From Rhizopus arrhizus (taxonomy: Eukaryota; Mucoromycota; Mucoromycetes; Mucorales; Rhizopodaceae), in assembly GCA_024220505.1 (NCBI GenBank), contig JAKZZE010000023.1, forward strand, positions 1-64,000: DNA of 64,000 nt. Reading direction: 5' to 3'. The position numbers and the translations under genes are program-made. Positions within the stretch are counted from its first letter, which is position 1. The number at the start of each line of letters is the position of its first letter. Below, piece after piece: positions 22,852-35,100 of this stretch. The notes under the pieces are model-generated. The model was not told the DNA's origin. It made no database searches and worked only from the letters and a program-made list of their open reading frames with translations.

Positions 22852-23550
22852 TGTCTCACAATAAGGAAACAAATGTTTTTTTTTTGCTGACTCTATGTGA
22901 TGCGATGAAGAGGGGAGATAAAATTAAAATGCCGGTCCGATGAAACTGAAAGAGGTTCTTGAGTACTATAATTTACAGAGATCTCTTCAGTAACAAGATG
23001 AAAACATAGCTGTTATATAAAACGAAGGTAAGAAGCTTTTAAATCACCAACTATGGCTTCTGTAATAAAGATATTCACTTATTTACTTATACAGAAATTC
23101 ATAAATGCATACTGCTATTAATCAGGTAATATTTTTATGCAGCCTCTAAATTTGATCTATACATTTTATGACGCATCAACTCAAGAGATTGCATTAAACC
23201 ATAAAGAATTAAATCAAAGGCACCACAACAGAGGATTCGGATACGATACATGTAAACAAATATTACGATGTATTCTAAGAGGGCAGGCAAAGGAACAATC
23301 ATGGAATTACATGCCCTTGTTTTGCAGTAAATGATGTTAATGAATATTATTAGAATAAGATAACAAATTAAGTAAAAATTAACTTTGTTTTAGATGTTTT
23401 GGACGAGACTGCACATCAAGTGAAGCGTTATTAAAGATCAGCAACTTTGATATTTATGGTCTTTTGTATATTTTTCTCAATTTGATTTTCCAATATCCAA
23501 ATACTTGATTTGACTATACCCGTGTTTAGCCATGCTCTTACGGTCATGAC
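22852..23550. other. TBCK upstream region, nothing recognised
   Basis: It holds the TBCK promoter on the minus side. A 65-codon plus-strand frame at 23137-23334 has no recognisable motif and is not annotated. No repeats or RNA genes were seen before 23550. Confidence 0.4.
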
Positions 23551-23737
23551 TTACTCAAGGGAATAAAAGGAACAAGAAAGGATGAGGCTTGATAAAGAGA
23601 TTATTTTATTTAATAAGAAAATGATACTCTATGTTAAGGATGCATAAGATTATAGTCATTTTATTTTAGTAAAAGGAATCAGATATGATCTTGAATAGTA
23701 TATTGACATAGCTTACATCATTTATAACATTATTCCT
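23551..23737. repeat. Truncated LTR fragments
   Basis: Bases about 23551-23635 match, inverted, the LTR-like segment near 2130-2200. Bases about 23636-23737 match the first 100 bp of LTR-A (TGTTAAGGATGCATAAG onward). LTR-A is cut abruptly by LTR-B at 23738, inside the point where complete copies read CCTAACACAG. Confidence 0.65.
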
Positions 23738-24318
23738 TGTTATGTTCTGGTAAGGTAATTTAAAGGTAGCAATAAAAACCAAAAGAATGCTTTTTGAGAC
23801 TGAACTTTATTTAAGGCAATCTTAATTGTTAAAAAGAAATCATTACAAAGTCTACTATTTATATTCTTCTATCAGTTGGCGGGTAAATGAGTAGTTATGA
23901 GCGTAGATCCAATAATTGACATGTTTAATTGAGGAATAATCACTGAATCGATTATGAAAATTTTTAATTCGTTGTTTTTATAGATCTTATTGTTCTTTAA
24001 CTGATTTGGGAGAATTGTCCCGTCTTCATTGAGAGGAAAGATATATTTATATGAAATGCCTCCAGTCAGATCAAAGTTGACTAGGTACCTGATCCATTAT
24101 TATTCATTTACAGAAATGATGAACAGTAAAGGTCATGACTTATTTATTGTTCATGTTTACTTTATAGAATGAATCTAATTGTGATAGTTTTATATAAAAA
24201 GAAGAAGATTATATTTTATTTGATAAAGATTTAAATTATTATCTTTTATCAATTTTAATATACTTCTTTTAGTTGACATTATTCAATGTCCGTTATGATC
24301 AGACACTGTTCTACAACA
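23738..24318 (-). repeat. Solo LTR-B, inverted relative to 1159-1737
   Basis: The copy runs from TGTTATGTTCTGG to CTGTTCTACAACA as read on the plus strand, the reverse complement of the LTR at 1159. Left flank ATTCC and right flank GGCAT do not match. The left neighbour is LTR-A and the right neighbour is a LINE, so the junction has been rearranged. Confidence 0.8.
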
Positions 24319-24680
24319 GGCATTACCAAATGGCACGATCATAGCTCACCTAGTCCACTTCGATATCTTGGCTTCGTGCTGGTACAATCTCTCACCCAAC
24401 GACGTTACCTAGAAGGCCAATTGCTTCAAACGGTTCAATTACTATGCGACATTTATTCACAGCGTCAACTCTCCATCCGAGGTCGGGCCACTATAGTTAA
24501 TTCATTGAGACTGTCGAAAATATGGTATGTTCTACGTCTGGTACACCTACCAAAGGATTTCTTCAAGAAGCTTCGGTCCATCGTGTATCAGTTTGTTTGG
24601 CGAAACTGCAAGCCCACTATCAAGTACGCTAAATTATGCTCTCCTATTCAATCTGGTAGGTTATGTAATAAACGAAGATA
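24319..24680 (+). pseudogene. LINE reverse-transcriptase C-terminal fragment
   Basis: The frame translates to the thumb-side region after the reverse-transcriptase catalytic motif: SPSPLRYLGF, YSQRQLSIRGRATIVN, LRLSKIWYVLRL, YQFVWRNCKPTIKYAKLCSPI. It parallels 41630-41950 of the LINE-1 copy (FRYLGYRIMF; YSQRQISLRGRATIMN) but is clearly a diverged relative. It is cut on the left by LTR-B, and the frame ends at 24681. Confidence 0.8.
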
Positions 24681-25358
24681 AAAAGAAATAAAAAAGCACC
24701 AAAACGATAATTACTTTGAGATACTTTTTATTCTTGATTATATCCAAGTTTAAAGTTATCCTTTTTTCAATGAGGATTTAGATGGGATATTTATATTCTT
24801 TTGAAGACTAATTCATGGGGATGATTGAGTTAAATCAATTGGTCCTTTCTTGATGTTTCATTCTGGATTGGGGCATTGCCATCATATCTTGTTCCATGGA
24901 ATCTTATCTTGTATAATTATATTATAAATCGTTGTTCTGTTGTACTGGGATATAAATACCTTTTGTATTCTGGGATGTATTCAGACGTATTTATTTTGTT
25001 ACTAGAAGGAAACCACACAACACAATTCACCGCTAATATTCTTATTAACTTCCGCTTAGGAAAAGACCCTTTTTTTTTATTATTTTATAAAATTTGCATA
25101 TTTATAGTGAGATCTTATTTCGTCAGGTGATCATCAAAAGTCATCATTTTATTGGATATTTGTTGTTCAATTTGGGAACACGCTTTTGACAATACACAAC
25201 ATCGTTGAGACAGCATTGAAGGACCAGGACAGGTCTGCTTGGCTGCACCACAGTTCTAAGCTACTAGTGTTGCATACATAATACCAACCTGTTATAGTAT
25301 TAAGTCTTTGCATAATCTCTTTTATGATCCAATGTATTTAGTTGCATTGAGACTATGT
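24681..25358. other. TE debris, not classified
   Basis: AT-rich DNA with LTR-like signals (TATAAATACC near 24951). A short frame near 25190-25270 (LTIHNIVETALKDQDRS) hints at more degraded LINE. No limits can be set. Confidence 0.35.
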
Positions 25359-26584
25359 ACAGTGGCTCACAAAATTGTACAAGTGTTTTGCATTTTTTGC
25401 TTCAGTAGGATTTATCGACACTAAAACGATAAATAAGCTACAGCATGTTATACATTATTCGAAAGTATAGCTTCTTGGCGTTTTGCTAATATTATTTAGT
25501 CGGCGATAAAATCAGTTTTGATGGAGTTATGACCGTTTACAAATGCCGACTACACTTGTACAATTTTGGGACAGTTTCAAATATTTCAATATCAGCTTAT
25601 AATCTTGCTCGTCACAGCGCGTAAGCCACCAGAAAAGATTTTTTTTTATTCTTCAATGCTCAAAGTATGTTTTTCTTTCCTTTTTTGCCATTTTACTTAC
25701 ATCTACAGGAGCTAACTGCTATATAAAAGTGTACCAACGTCCAATATGCAACCTATCAGTGAAGATCTCCGTAATCGTATCATCAGCTGCTTAAAAAGCG
25801 GATACTCTATACCAAAAACAGTAAAAATAACTGGAGCAAGCCGTGGAACTGTTCAGAATGTTCGAAAAACAATAAAAAACGAAGTAAAGAGCATTAAAGC
25901 AGGTCGCCCCAAGTTACTCAGCAGCAGGGATGATCAGTATTTAGTCCGATTGGTAACTGTTAAAGGTCAAGAGAATGCAGTAGAAGCCAGAAACACACTT
26001 GAGAATGACTTGCAAAAGATTGTATCAGCTGAAACAGTTCGAAGATCGTTGCGTAGGTCTGGTTTAACCTCTTTTGTGAAGCCTCAAAAACCATTGCTCA
26101 GTGAAGTAAACAGACGAAAGCGATTGGACTGGGCTCTTAATCACGTTGACTGGACCATAGAAGACTGGAAACGCGTGATTTGGTCTGATGAGACTAAAGT
26201 TAATCGTTTTGGATCGGATGGTAAGCTTTATGCTTGGAAACAACCAAATGAGAAGCTTAAAAGAAGACATGTAAAGCAAACCGTAAAACATGGTGGAGGC
26301 TCACTTATGGTTTGGAGCTGTATTAGCTGGTACGGGGTTGGGTATATTGTCGACGTAGGCAAGAATATGGACAAGAGTGTCTATTTATCTGTATTGCAAG
26401 ATGATTTGGTGAAGTCTATGACCGACTATTGTAAAGAAAATGGCCTGAGAATGACTGATTTTGAATTTATGCAAGATAACGATCCGAAGCATAAGTCCAA
26501 AATCGTATCTGAATGGCTGTCTAAACAGGATTTTACAACAATGGAGTGGCCTCCACAGTCTCCAGACTTAAATCCAATTGAAAA
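25359..26584 (+). mobile_element. Tc-1: Tc1/mariner element, 5' part
   Basis: It begins after TA with CAGTGGCTCACAAAATTGTACAAGT. An inverted inner copy of that motif (ACTTGTACAATTTTGGGAC) is found about 200 bp inside, near 25550. The transposase starts at 25746. The element is cut at 26585-26586 (TA) by insertion of Tc-2. No matching right end (the reverse complement of CAGTGGCTCAC) is visible after Tc-2, so the 3' part is lost or rearranged. Confidence 0.8.
25746..26584 (+). pseudogene. Tc1-type transposase, truncated by Tc-2
   Basis: About 280 residues. Residues 1-60 form a helix-turn-helix (LKSGYSIPKTVKITGASRGT) followed by the GRPKLLS linker. Then comes a second DNA-binding domain and the DDE catalytic core: WSDETKVNRFGSDG (first Asp), QDNDPKHKSK (second Asp), SPDLNPIEN (Glu). 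The frame is intact up to the Glu, then runs into the inverted end of Tc-2 (TVGGLIVP and on to a stop at 26640). The last roughly 60 residues of the family are missing. The protein catalyses cut-and-paste transposition at TA sites in intact relatives. Confidence 0.88.
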
Positions 26585-27018
26585 TACAGTGGGTGGACTA
26601 ATTGTCCCAGTGTTTCAACATTTTTTACTTTGGACACTGTAACTCGACCAATTCTTAGGCTATGCGGCTAGTTTTATGCTCATTAGAAAGGTCGCACGTC
26701 GTGCTACATAATATCAAAGAGCCGGTGTTCGGAGATTACAAAGTCTGAGTTAATCAGCAATAGAAAAAAAACACCGCACTGGGACAATTTTTCCGCTTGA
26801 ACGTAAATTTTATTTAATAACGGGTATGTCCCCCTTTAGCATTAATAACTGCTTTACAACGATCCGGCATCCTATCTATATATCTTCTACACTCATTCAC
26901 TGTAAAAGTATTCCATTCTTTTTCGATTCTTTCCCATAACTCATGCACTCCTTTAGCCTTAGTGTCATATACACTCAGCTTGAGTTTAAGGTGATGCCAT
27001 ACATATTCAATAGGGTTT

Positions 27019-27441
27019 TGTCGTATCCCAACATACTTTAAACATGATTCATATTCAATTTATAAGAAATCAGAGTTGTGAATGCTTTACAAAGATTTAT
27101 TACAGTCTTTTCTCTATTATTCGGTCATAACTAATTCCACTCCTTTAACTCAATACAAGTTGTTTTAATATAGCTCCTGATGCAATGAGACATAAATGAA
27201 AAATAGATCTACTTAAATAATTATAAACAGTCCACTTGCATAACCAGGAACAGGTCTTCATACTAAAATTTATTCATGCTAGATCTACAGCTATAATTAA
27301 TTAAAGTATCTTGAAAAGGATTTAATTGAATCTTCATGAAAAGGATATAAATACCAGATACAATAATATTAAATAAAAATATAACTTTTTTTTAAGTCTC
27401 GTTGAATTTTATAGTCTTTTTTATTCTTACGAGATAACACA
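27019..27441. repeat. Solo LTR-C in Tc-2, duplication GGTTT
   Basis: It runs TGTCGTATCCC to GATAACACA, 423 bp. Direct 5-bp repeats GGTTT flank it (27014-27018, 27442-27446). It matches 2300-2719 nearly throughout. Confidence 0.93.
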
Positions 27442-27616
27442 GGTTTAAATCGGGAATTTGGGCTGGCCAGCTAAAGATATGATCACTCTTGAAGTTATTA
27501 TCCACAAATCATTGCTTAGCAAGCTTCGAAATGTGCTTGGGATCCTTATCTTGTTGAAAGTAGATATCCTTAGGATTGCATCCATAGTACTTTAGGCTGT
27601 CCATAAGTGTAGTTTC

Positions 27617-28277
27617 TGTTAAGGATACATAAGATTATAGTCACTTTATTTTAGTAAAAGGAATCATATATGATCCTGAATAATATGTTGACATAACTTG
27701 GAATCATTTATTACATTATTCCCAACACAGATCAATAAAATACTTTGATTAGATTTTTATATTAAGCTTTATTCATATTAACTTCACATAGTCAAATAAG
27801 ATGACATGGTTGTAATATAGTTTAGTGATAGTATGAGCATGTTGAATAAGGAATGACGATTACTTACCGGATCATCATTAGTCATGAAAACATTTATCCT
27901 GACTGAGATATTATTGTTAGCAATGATATCCAATCACGGAACTAAAAGTCTTTATATTCATCCGTACCGTCTCCTTAAATAGTCTTTATCCAGAGTTATC
28001 TGAAACCATCCCAATAGCATAATTGACAATACAAGCTAGGAACAGGCTAAACTAATAATTAGAAATAGTAATCATCTATTCTGTCAAATTGATTATAAAT
28101 CTGTCCTAATTCTTTATCCGTATCATGTCTATAAATACTCTCACTTTTTACATGTAGAATTTATTTTAAATCATACAATAGTTATCTTAACTTAATAAAG
28201 AGATACCAAGTTCTAACAGTATTTCTTTATCTTTGATTGCTATATTATATTTACCTAAAACTCCCCTTTCCTAAACA
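27617..28277. repeat. Solo LTR-A in Tc-2, duplication GTTTC
   Basis: The complete family copy: TGTTAAGGATACATAAG to CCCCTTTCCTAAACA, 661 bp. It is flanked by GTTTC at 27612-27616 and 28278-28282. It defines the ends of the partial copies at 3131, 6329 and 23636. Confidence 0.93.
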
Positions 28278-29356
28278 GTTTCCAAGATATTTACATAATC
28301 CACAGCTTTCATAGTTCCATCATGTATCCAACAAGCATACCCAGGGCCATCATAAGTAATACTACCCCATACCATGACACTTCCTTGGCCGTCTTTAACT
28401 GTAAGGTCTAAGTGATGAGGCTGCAATACATCGTCTGGTCAACTCCAGTAATACTTGCAACCGTCTGATCCGAAAACATTGACTTTAGTCTCATCACTAA
28501 ACACCATAAGCCTCCAGTCATCGGTTGTCCAGTCTTTGTGGGCCATAGCCCATGCTAAACGTCGTTCCTTGTGCTGTTTACTGAGCAGAGGCTTCTTCGC
28601 TTTGATTTTAGCTCTGATGTTCATACTTTTAAGAAGCTTCAAGGCTCCAGAATAACCAATAGTATATCCCAAACCATTCAGATATTGATGTACTGCTTTA
28701 GCTGTCTTGAATTCACCCTTTATTACTTGTCTACGGATGTATGACTTGGTAGTTTCACCAATAGTTGCTCTTCTACCAGGGGCTGCCTTCATTCGATTTG
28801 GAAAAAACTTGTTCGCGTACCTACCTAAAGTTGACTTTTTCAATCCGGGAATGCGTTCCATAACTTGTTCATATGTCATATTACTAGCCAAAAGCATTTG
28901 GATTTGTTTCTGAACAGATTTGCTGATAGTAGGAGTCATTTAATGCGGGACAAAGTCGTAAGAAGTGCAGTATATAAAGAGACTAAGAATAATGTAAAAA
29001 AAAAAAGAATAACATAAAGCTATTTATACTTTACATTAAAGATATGAGCTATAGATTATCATAGATAAGACTGGTATATTAGTTCCGGTGATTTCTGATT
29101 GATAAGAAGGCGATGTTTAGAACGCATTGCAAAATAAGCAGGTAGCGGAAAAATTGTCCCAGTGCGGTGTTTTTTTTCTATTGCTGATTAACTCAGACTT
29201 TGTAATCTCCGAACACCGGCTCTTTGATATTATGTAGCACGACGTGCGACCTTTCTAATGAGCATAAAACTAGCCGCATAGCCTAAGAATTGGTCGAGTT
29301 ACAGTGTCCAAAGTAAAAAATGTTGAAACACTGGGACAATTAGTCCACCCACTGTA

Positions 29357-29640
29357 GACTCGGTCACGATGTCGTGTTGAAGAACCAATGATTAAGCTAA
29401 AGCTTGTCGATGTTCTAATATATGCATCTGAAATTGAACAATAGAAATAATAACCAGTCAATTAACTTTGATCTAATTACTTTTGGGGTTGACAATTGAT
29501 TAGACTCTCTAGGATGACAGATACTGATCTTATTGTTCTAAATTTGGAAAAGTGTGGAATTGTTCAATCATAGTTTAATCTTTTGTGTATCGTTATTTAT
29601 TTTAATATAACTGATATCATATAGAAAATAACTATGTCTA
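29357..29640. other. Unassigned DNA between Tc-2 and the Tc-3-type end
   Basis: This should be the right part of Tc-1 but does not continue its transposase: after the NPIEN codons the frame stops within about 12 residues. No known repeat was matched. Confidence 0.35.
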
Positions 29641-29892
29641 CAACAAGGAGGATCAACTAAATATTAATAAATAAATTCATTTCATTCAAATTTTCGTATT
29701 TTCAAATTTTCAAATGGCGCGTCTCATACTTCCTTCAATACTTATCCAATAGGGCTTAAACTCTTTCGGATTTTTCAAGACATGTAGGAAATCTACTATG
29801 TAGGAACGGAGGCAGTTTGTACCACTGTGGCAGGATGTACGCTACAAAAACTGAGAAAAATGGATTCCTTGCATCAGTTTTCTGACCCACTG
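29641..29892 (+). mobile_element. 3'-terminal fragment of a Tc-3-family element
   Basis: It matches the reverse complement of 37625-37875: the last transposase codons (GGSTKY then stop near 29665), the AT-rich linker, and the terminal repeat ending in GACCCACTG before TA at 29893. Similarity is high but not perfect (CAGTGGGTCAG versus CAGTAGGTCAA at the tip). The 5' two thirds are absent. Confidence 0.75.
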
Positions 29893-30501
29893 TATATGAA
29901 TAATATTTTTTTTTCTTTTTTTTTTTAGCTTTTCTTATTTTTTTAGCATTTCTTATTTTTGCGACTATTATTATTTCTTTGACAATGGTTGTTAAAATAA
30001 CTTAAATTATTTTAACAATCCATGTCGGAGTTGGTTTGCGTTTCATCCAAAAAGCGATCATTCTCACAACAGTCATTATTTACATGGTTCTTTCCAACTC
30101 CCAACACTCACCCCCGGTGGCGGAGTCTAGATTCTCTCCACCCAATAGTAAAATTAAATATAAGTCGTATGCCCATGCCGTAACAGCAGCATCAAGAGTG
30201 TCATTGATGCATGACCACATCATACCGCCCCATAGCGACGATTCTTCGACTTTAAGTACATTACAAACTCGGATTTTTAGGGCCTCTAGAACAAAAGGCG
30301 CCTACTTGTTAGACATTTCAGCCTGTAAAGGGAAATACACTGACCAACAAAGCATGATTTTACTTAAGGAACAACATCCTAATGTTTATGCCTGCGTTCC
30401 TTTAAGTGATGGTCCTCGTCGTTATCTCGAAGTCTATATTGAAAAAGAGAATGATAACAACGACATTATGAACTCTGGACTCATTTTTCCAGATGCTAAT
30501 C

Positions 30502-30897
30502 TGTGATATTTAGGGTTTATAATATAAAAAAGCACTAAGTCAATCAACAAATATAAAAATAAGTGAGGCTCAAAGTAGATTGTCCTTTATTCAAGTTAAA
30601 AATATGAGGGTATTTATACTTTTCTATCCACGGCTAAATAATAGTATTCACAGTACATGATTATTGATTATTAATCGATATTAGACGATGCGTTAATTAT
30701 ATGATTGGTATTGTTTAACATCTTTTATCAAGAAGTAATTATTAATCCTGATTCAGGAACTCGTTAGAATATTCTGGAGTGGATCGGGATATGATTTTAT
30801 TTGACGTGGCATAATACAATGTCCGATATTCCTAATTTGGATGATCATTGTTCGTAGTAATTTACAGTATTACTTTATTATATGTGTAAATACCACA
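30502..30897 (-). repeat. Gypsy-1 3' LTR
   Basis: 396 bp. On the minus strand it holds TATAAATACC near the middle and AATAAAGGACAATC downstream, plausible promoter and polyadenylation signals. Confidence 0.92.
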
Positions 30898-30929
30898 TCC
30901 CTCCCTGCCAGATTGGGACAATCGTTTAT

Positions 30930-32177
30930 TTATGTACGATTTCTTTTGCTTCGTCTTAAGTCGTTAATATCTGTGGCTTTTCTTTTAGTTTTATTATGGG
31001 TCTTGTCTATGTCTTTAGATAATTTATATTTATCATCCTGATTAACTTTGGTGTCTTTATCATAGAGTGATTTAAGTGATTCTGTAGCTTTATGTAAAAT
31101 TCCCTTTTCATTATTGTGTTTATGTATTAAAGGCTTATTTTTTATGAGACCTCTCTTGAATTTATTTTGTGGATGTAATCCCATTCTTTTCATATAGTTC
31201 TCAATGGTAGAGGTATGAGTGATTTTATCAGGCGTAAGCCATGAGTCTTCATCCTTACTATACCCTTTCCAACGTACTTTGAACTCTCTGTTATTACCGC
31301 TGCCTCTGTGATCTACGATTCCTTCGATTTCATAAACCTCTTCATTGTCCTCATTTATATTATGCAGATCAATTGGTTTTAATTCGGAAGGAGTATAGTC
31401 TCGAGACATTAGTAATCCCATTTCGTCCTGGAGCACGTAGGATCCACCTCTGGTTTTACGAATCACTGTGTATGGGCCATCATATACAGGATTTAATGAA
31501 CCAGTCATAGTAGGAACTTTAGCCATGACATGACTTCCTTCTTTGAAGTCATCAACTATTGTGTTATGCTTTTCAAACTGCTTTTTCATGTTTTCAACAT
31601 ACTTGTCAGTTTTATCTTTAATGGCTGGGAAGACTACTTGATTCATATGATCAATTCTTTCCAACAATTCTTCGTATGAGAGCGGTACGGCTTTCTTAGG
31701 ATCCTTTTTTCGGTAATCTTCGAATCCGTTCATTTTTCTCGCAAACATCAAAGAAAAAGGTGGAGTGTTGAGTCTTTTAGATACTTTGTTATTTATAAAT
31801 AACTGTACACTAGGTACATAAAAGTCCCAGTCTTGTCCTGTTCCTTGTACTGATTTAGCAATAGCAATCTTAGCAGTCTTAACCCATCTTTCCGCACTGC
31901 CATTTGCTTGCGGATGATAAGGTGAGATAAGTCTGTGATCTATGCCTGTACTTTCAGTTAACAGTTTCATTGTGACATTTTTAAATTCGGTTCCGTTGTC
32001 TGATTGTAAAATACGTGGGTAACCAAAGTCACTAAAAACTTGAACAAGAGTTCCAGCAATAGTTTTGGCTTTCTTATTTGGTAAACACCTTAGAATACAG
32101 AATCGTGTGCATATGTCTAATAGCACTAATAAGTATTTATTGTCATTCGGAGTTGTGGGTAATTCAGCTAAATCCAT
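30930..32177 (-). CDS. Gypsy-1 Pol part 2: integrase core + chromodomain
   Basis: 415 codons in the same frame as the upstream Gag-Pol, separated by a single TAG. It holds the DDE integrase core (MDLAELP with the first Asp, QSDNGTEF, HPQANGSAERWVK with the Glu), then a GPY-type region (PVYDGPYTVIRK) and a chromodomain (FKVRWKGYSKDEDSWL), ending in a basic tail (RRSKRNRT). The in-frame stop before the core should prevent full-length Pol unless read through. Otherwise the frame is clean. Confidence 0.9.
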   Translation of the reverse strand: MDLAELPTTPNDNKYLLVLLDICTRFCILRCLPNKKAKTIAGTLVQVFSDFGYPRILQSDNGTEFKNVTMKLLTESTGIDHRLISPYHPQANGSAERWVKTAKIAIAKSVQGTGQDWDFYVPSVQLFINNKVSKRLNTPPFSLMFARKMNGFEDYRKKDPKKAVPLSYEELLERIDHMNQVVFPAIKDKTDKYVENMKKQFEKHNTIVDDFKEGSHVMAKVPTMTGSLNPVYDGPYTVIRKTRGGSYVLQDEMGLLMSRDYTPSELKPIDLHNINEDNEEVYEIEGIVDHRGSGNNREFKVRWKGYSKDEDSWLTPDKITHTSTIENYMKRMGLHPQNKFKRGLIKNKPLIHKHNNEKGILHKATESLKSLYDKDTKVNQDDKYKLSKDIDKTHNKTKRKATDINDLRRSKRNRT

Positions 32178-32180
32178 TGA

Positions 32181-35100
32181 CTAGTGATCACCAGGTAGAT
32201 ATGAGTATACTGGTCTTAGAGGATGATACCCTTTTCTGGTTATATTATGCTTTTGACAAGCAACACATGATTTAACAAGTTCGACTGCGTCGACTATCAT
32301 GTTTTTCCAGTGCAATCCGTCATTATGTAATACTTTTACTATATTTTCAGCACCAAAGTGACCCATTAGGTGAGCCCTTAACATCAGTTGCTTCCTTTCA
32401 TTTTCAGGAGGAGTCATATAGTCACACTGCTTATGTTGTGCAGGTTTTTTTACTGTGAATTTTTTACGATCATTTGATCTTATAGCTCTTATTGCTGTAT
32501 GTATAATGCCATTTTTAGCTCTAGTATCCTGTTCACTCCCCCTCAGCATTTGATCCGTAGGGAAAAGGCGAGATAAATGGTCAGGTAATATGTTATCCAT
32601 ACCAGGAAGATGAATTACCTTAAATTGGTAATCGAGAATGGTATCAAACCAATTCATCATCATGGTATTTGCATATTTTTGTGTATGAAGATAAGTCAGA
32701 GCTTTATGATCCGTATAAAGTGTAAAAGGATTACCCCATAAAAATTTATGAAACTTTTTGAGTGCAAATACGATTGCTAAAAATTCTCTCTTCGTGGTAC
32801 TATAATTTCTCTCGGACTTGGAAAGAGAACGTGCCATGAAACCAATATATTTTATCGTGGTCTTTTTCTTTCCTTTGTTCTTTAAAACATTATCGTTTTT
32901 AGCTACATCTGTAGAATCAACATTAGATGTCAACTCCACTTGTTCTTGATATAGCACAGCACCAATACCGTAATTTGAAGCATCAGTTGCAACAAAGAAT
33001 GGCTGTTGGAGATCAGGTTGACTTAATACCACATTAGAAAGTAAAACTTTCTTTATTGCCTCAAAATGAGTTTGATGCAATGGTGTCCAATCCTTTTCAG
33101 TTATTATTTTGCTGTTACGAAGATGATCTAAAGGAGCAGTTAACATGGCTGCTTTAGGAATGTGTTCGCGAAAATAGTTTACAACACCTAGGAATCGCTG
33201 AACATCAGTGCCACATGTAGGTTTAGGCCATTCCTCTATATTTGTTAGCTTACGAGTGTCTAACGAAGATCCTTTAGCAGAAATACAAAAACCGAGTAAA
33301 TAAACACAGTTTTGTGCAAAATGACATTTATCAACGTTGAGAACGAGATTCACCCTGGTAAGCGCTTCTATGGCAGCTTTTACATGTACAGCATGCTCTT
33401 CCATATTTTTCGACATTATAACGATATCGTCAATGAAAGTTCGTACAAAGGGCATGTCTTTAAATATCTGCGTCATCACTCTTTGGAATACGTTTGATAG
33501 GAATTTTATCCCAAAAGGAGCACCAACAAACATATACTGCTGACCGTTATATGTAAATGCGGTTTTAGGTTGGTCTTCATCATGAATTTTAAAACGATGA
33601 AACGCAGCAGTTAAATCCAAAGTAGTGAAGATTGAGGATCCAGATAATTCATGAAAAATATCCGTTATGAGAGGTATAGGAAATTTATCATCTGGTAATA
33701 GAGCATTTATATGTCGAGGATCTAAACATGGTCTTTTTCCAGTTTTATTTCCATTTGCATCCTTTTTATCAGCTAAAGTTAATGGAGAATTCCAGGCTGT
33801 ATTTACAGGAGCTTTTGTGATGGTACCATTGTCCAACCATTTATTGATGGCTTCATCCAAGACAGGTTTCAATTTATACGCTATGGGATATTGCTTATGA
33901 TTTACAATTTTTCCTTTTTCCGTGGGTAAGTGGATTATGGATTCAGGTACTGTGCAGAATGCATCTTTGGGTATGTTCATATTTTCAGTAAGTAAAGGCT
34001 GAATTTTTTCTATGAACTGGGTTCGTTCATGCTCAGTGCCAGCAGGAGAGTTGTTGGGTTTAACAGTGTCATCAATTGAATCATCAAAGATGACTTCATT
34101 ATCATCCCAATTATGAGCGACTCCAGTGAGAGCAATACCCAAATGACTTAAGATATCAAGTCCAAGAATGACATCACTTTTGTCATCTTCGTTAAAATCC
34201 ATAATCTCAAATGAATGATGGAATGTTTTTCCATTATACTTTAATTCAAGTGGTTCAGTAATACCAATTCTTTTTACAACATTGTCTTTTCCAGCTAAAT
34301 TAATAAGACCAGTTTTATGATAGAATTTAACTTTATTTATTTCAATAAATTTTCTATTTATAACTGATATTTCTGCACCAGTGTCAATCAAACCAAGTGC
34401 TCTATTCGTCTGGATGATAATAGGAGTATATAAAGAAAAGGAATTGTGAGTCAACAAGTCATTTTTTTCTTGTTTTATTGCTCTTATGCACTTACCAAGT
34501 TGCATTTTATCCTCTAGTTCATCATCAGTACTAGACTTCTTGTTATTTGATTGTCTCTTGGCAAATTCATTCCATGCCTTAGTAGAGGGGTGATCAAATT
34601 TTTTAACTTCTTTTTTTCGTTTTTCTATCTTTCTTATTGTGCTTTTATTCTTTTGAGCAAAGAATTCCATGCACTTATGTCCCTTGAACCATGTATCTTT
34701 ACAATATAGACACTTTTTGGGATTGGAGGAGTCAGAAGAACTTGAAGAGGTGAAGTGACCATTAGAACTCTTTTGTTTCTTTATAAAGTCACCATTTGAG
34801 GACTCAGAATGACCTCTTTTTGCAGCCTTGAAACCATGGCGTTCACTTTTAGAGCTCTTGTATGGGGCGGAAGCAACATGAGGTTGATGCTTGTGTACTT
34901 CCAGACCAGAAGCAAGTTTTTCCACTTCCCGAATTGAGTTTATGTCTTGCAGGAAAGTAGCACCATAGTTGGATGACAGTACCGTTCTTATATGAAGGTT
35001 TAAATCATCATGAAGAGAGTTGATGTATATACGTGCAAGCATGTTTGAATCCGTGCATTGGGCGGTTTGAGCAAGGCGGTTGAAGCGAGCAGTGAAGTCA

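Larger units (their letters stand above)
26816..28939 (-). pseudogene. Tc-2 transposase, split by two solo LTRs
   Basis: Start ATG at 28939. The N-terminal helix-turn-helix (ASNMTYEQVMERIPGLKKS) and the catalytic start (VFSDETKVNVFGSDGCKYYW) are intact to 28439. There a TGA interrupts the frame one codon after Trp-Ser. Coding sequence continues to about 28283, is interrupted by LTR-A (27617-28277), resumes with a QQDKDPKH block carrying another stop shortly after, is interrupted by LTR-C (27019-27441), and ends in AKGGHTRY at 26816. Confidence 0.85.
26587..29354 (-). mobile_element. Tc-2: Tc1 element inserted in Tc-1, itself hit by two LTRs
   Basis: Flanked by TA (26585-26586, 29355-29356). 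The ends are 211-bp inverted repeats (26587-26797 and 29144-29354) that look identical by eye, beginning CAGTGGGTGGACTAATTGTC. Each end also holds an inward inverted copy of the outer motif (CACTGGGACAATTTTTCC). Net length without LTR-A, LTR-C and their duplications is 1674 bp, a normal Tc1 size. Its transposase reads on the minus strand and is dead. Confidence 0.9.
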
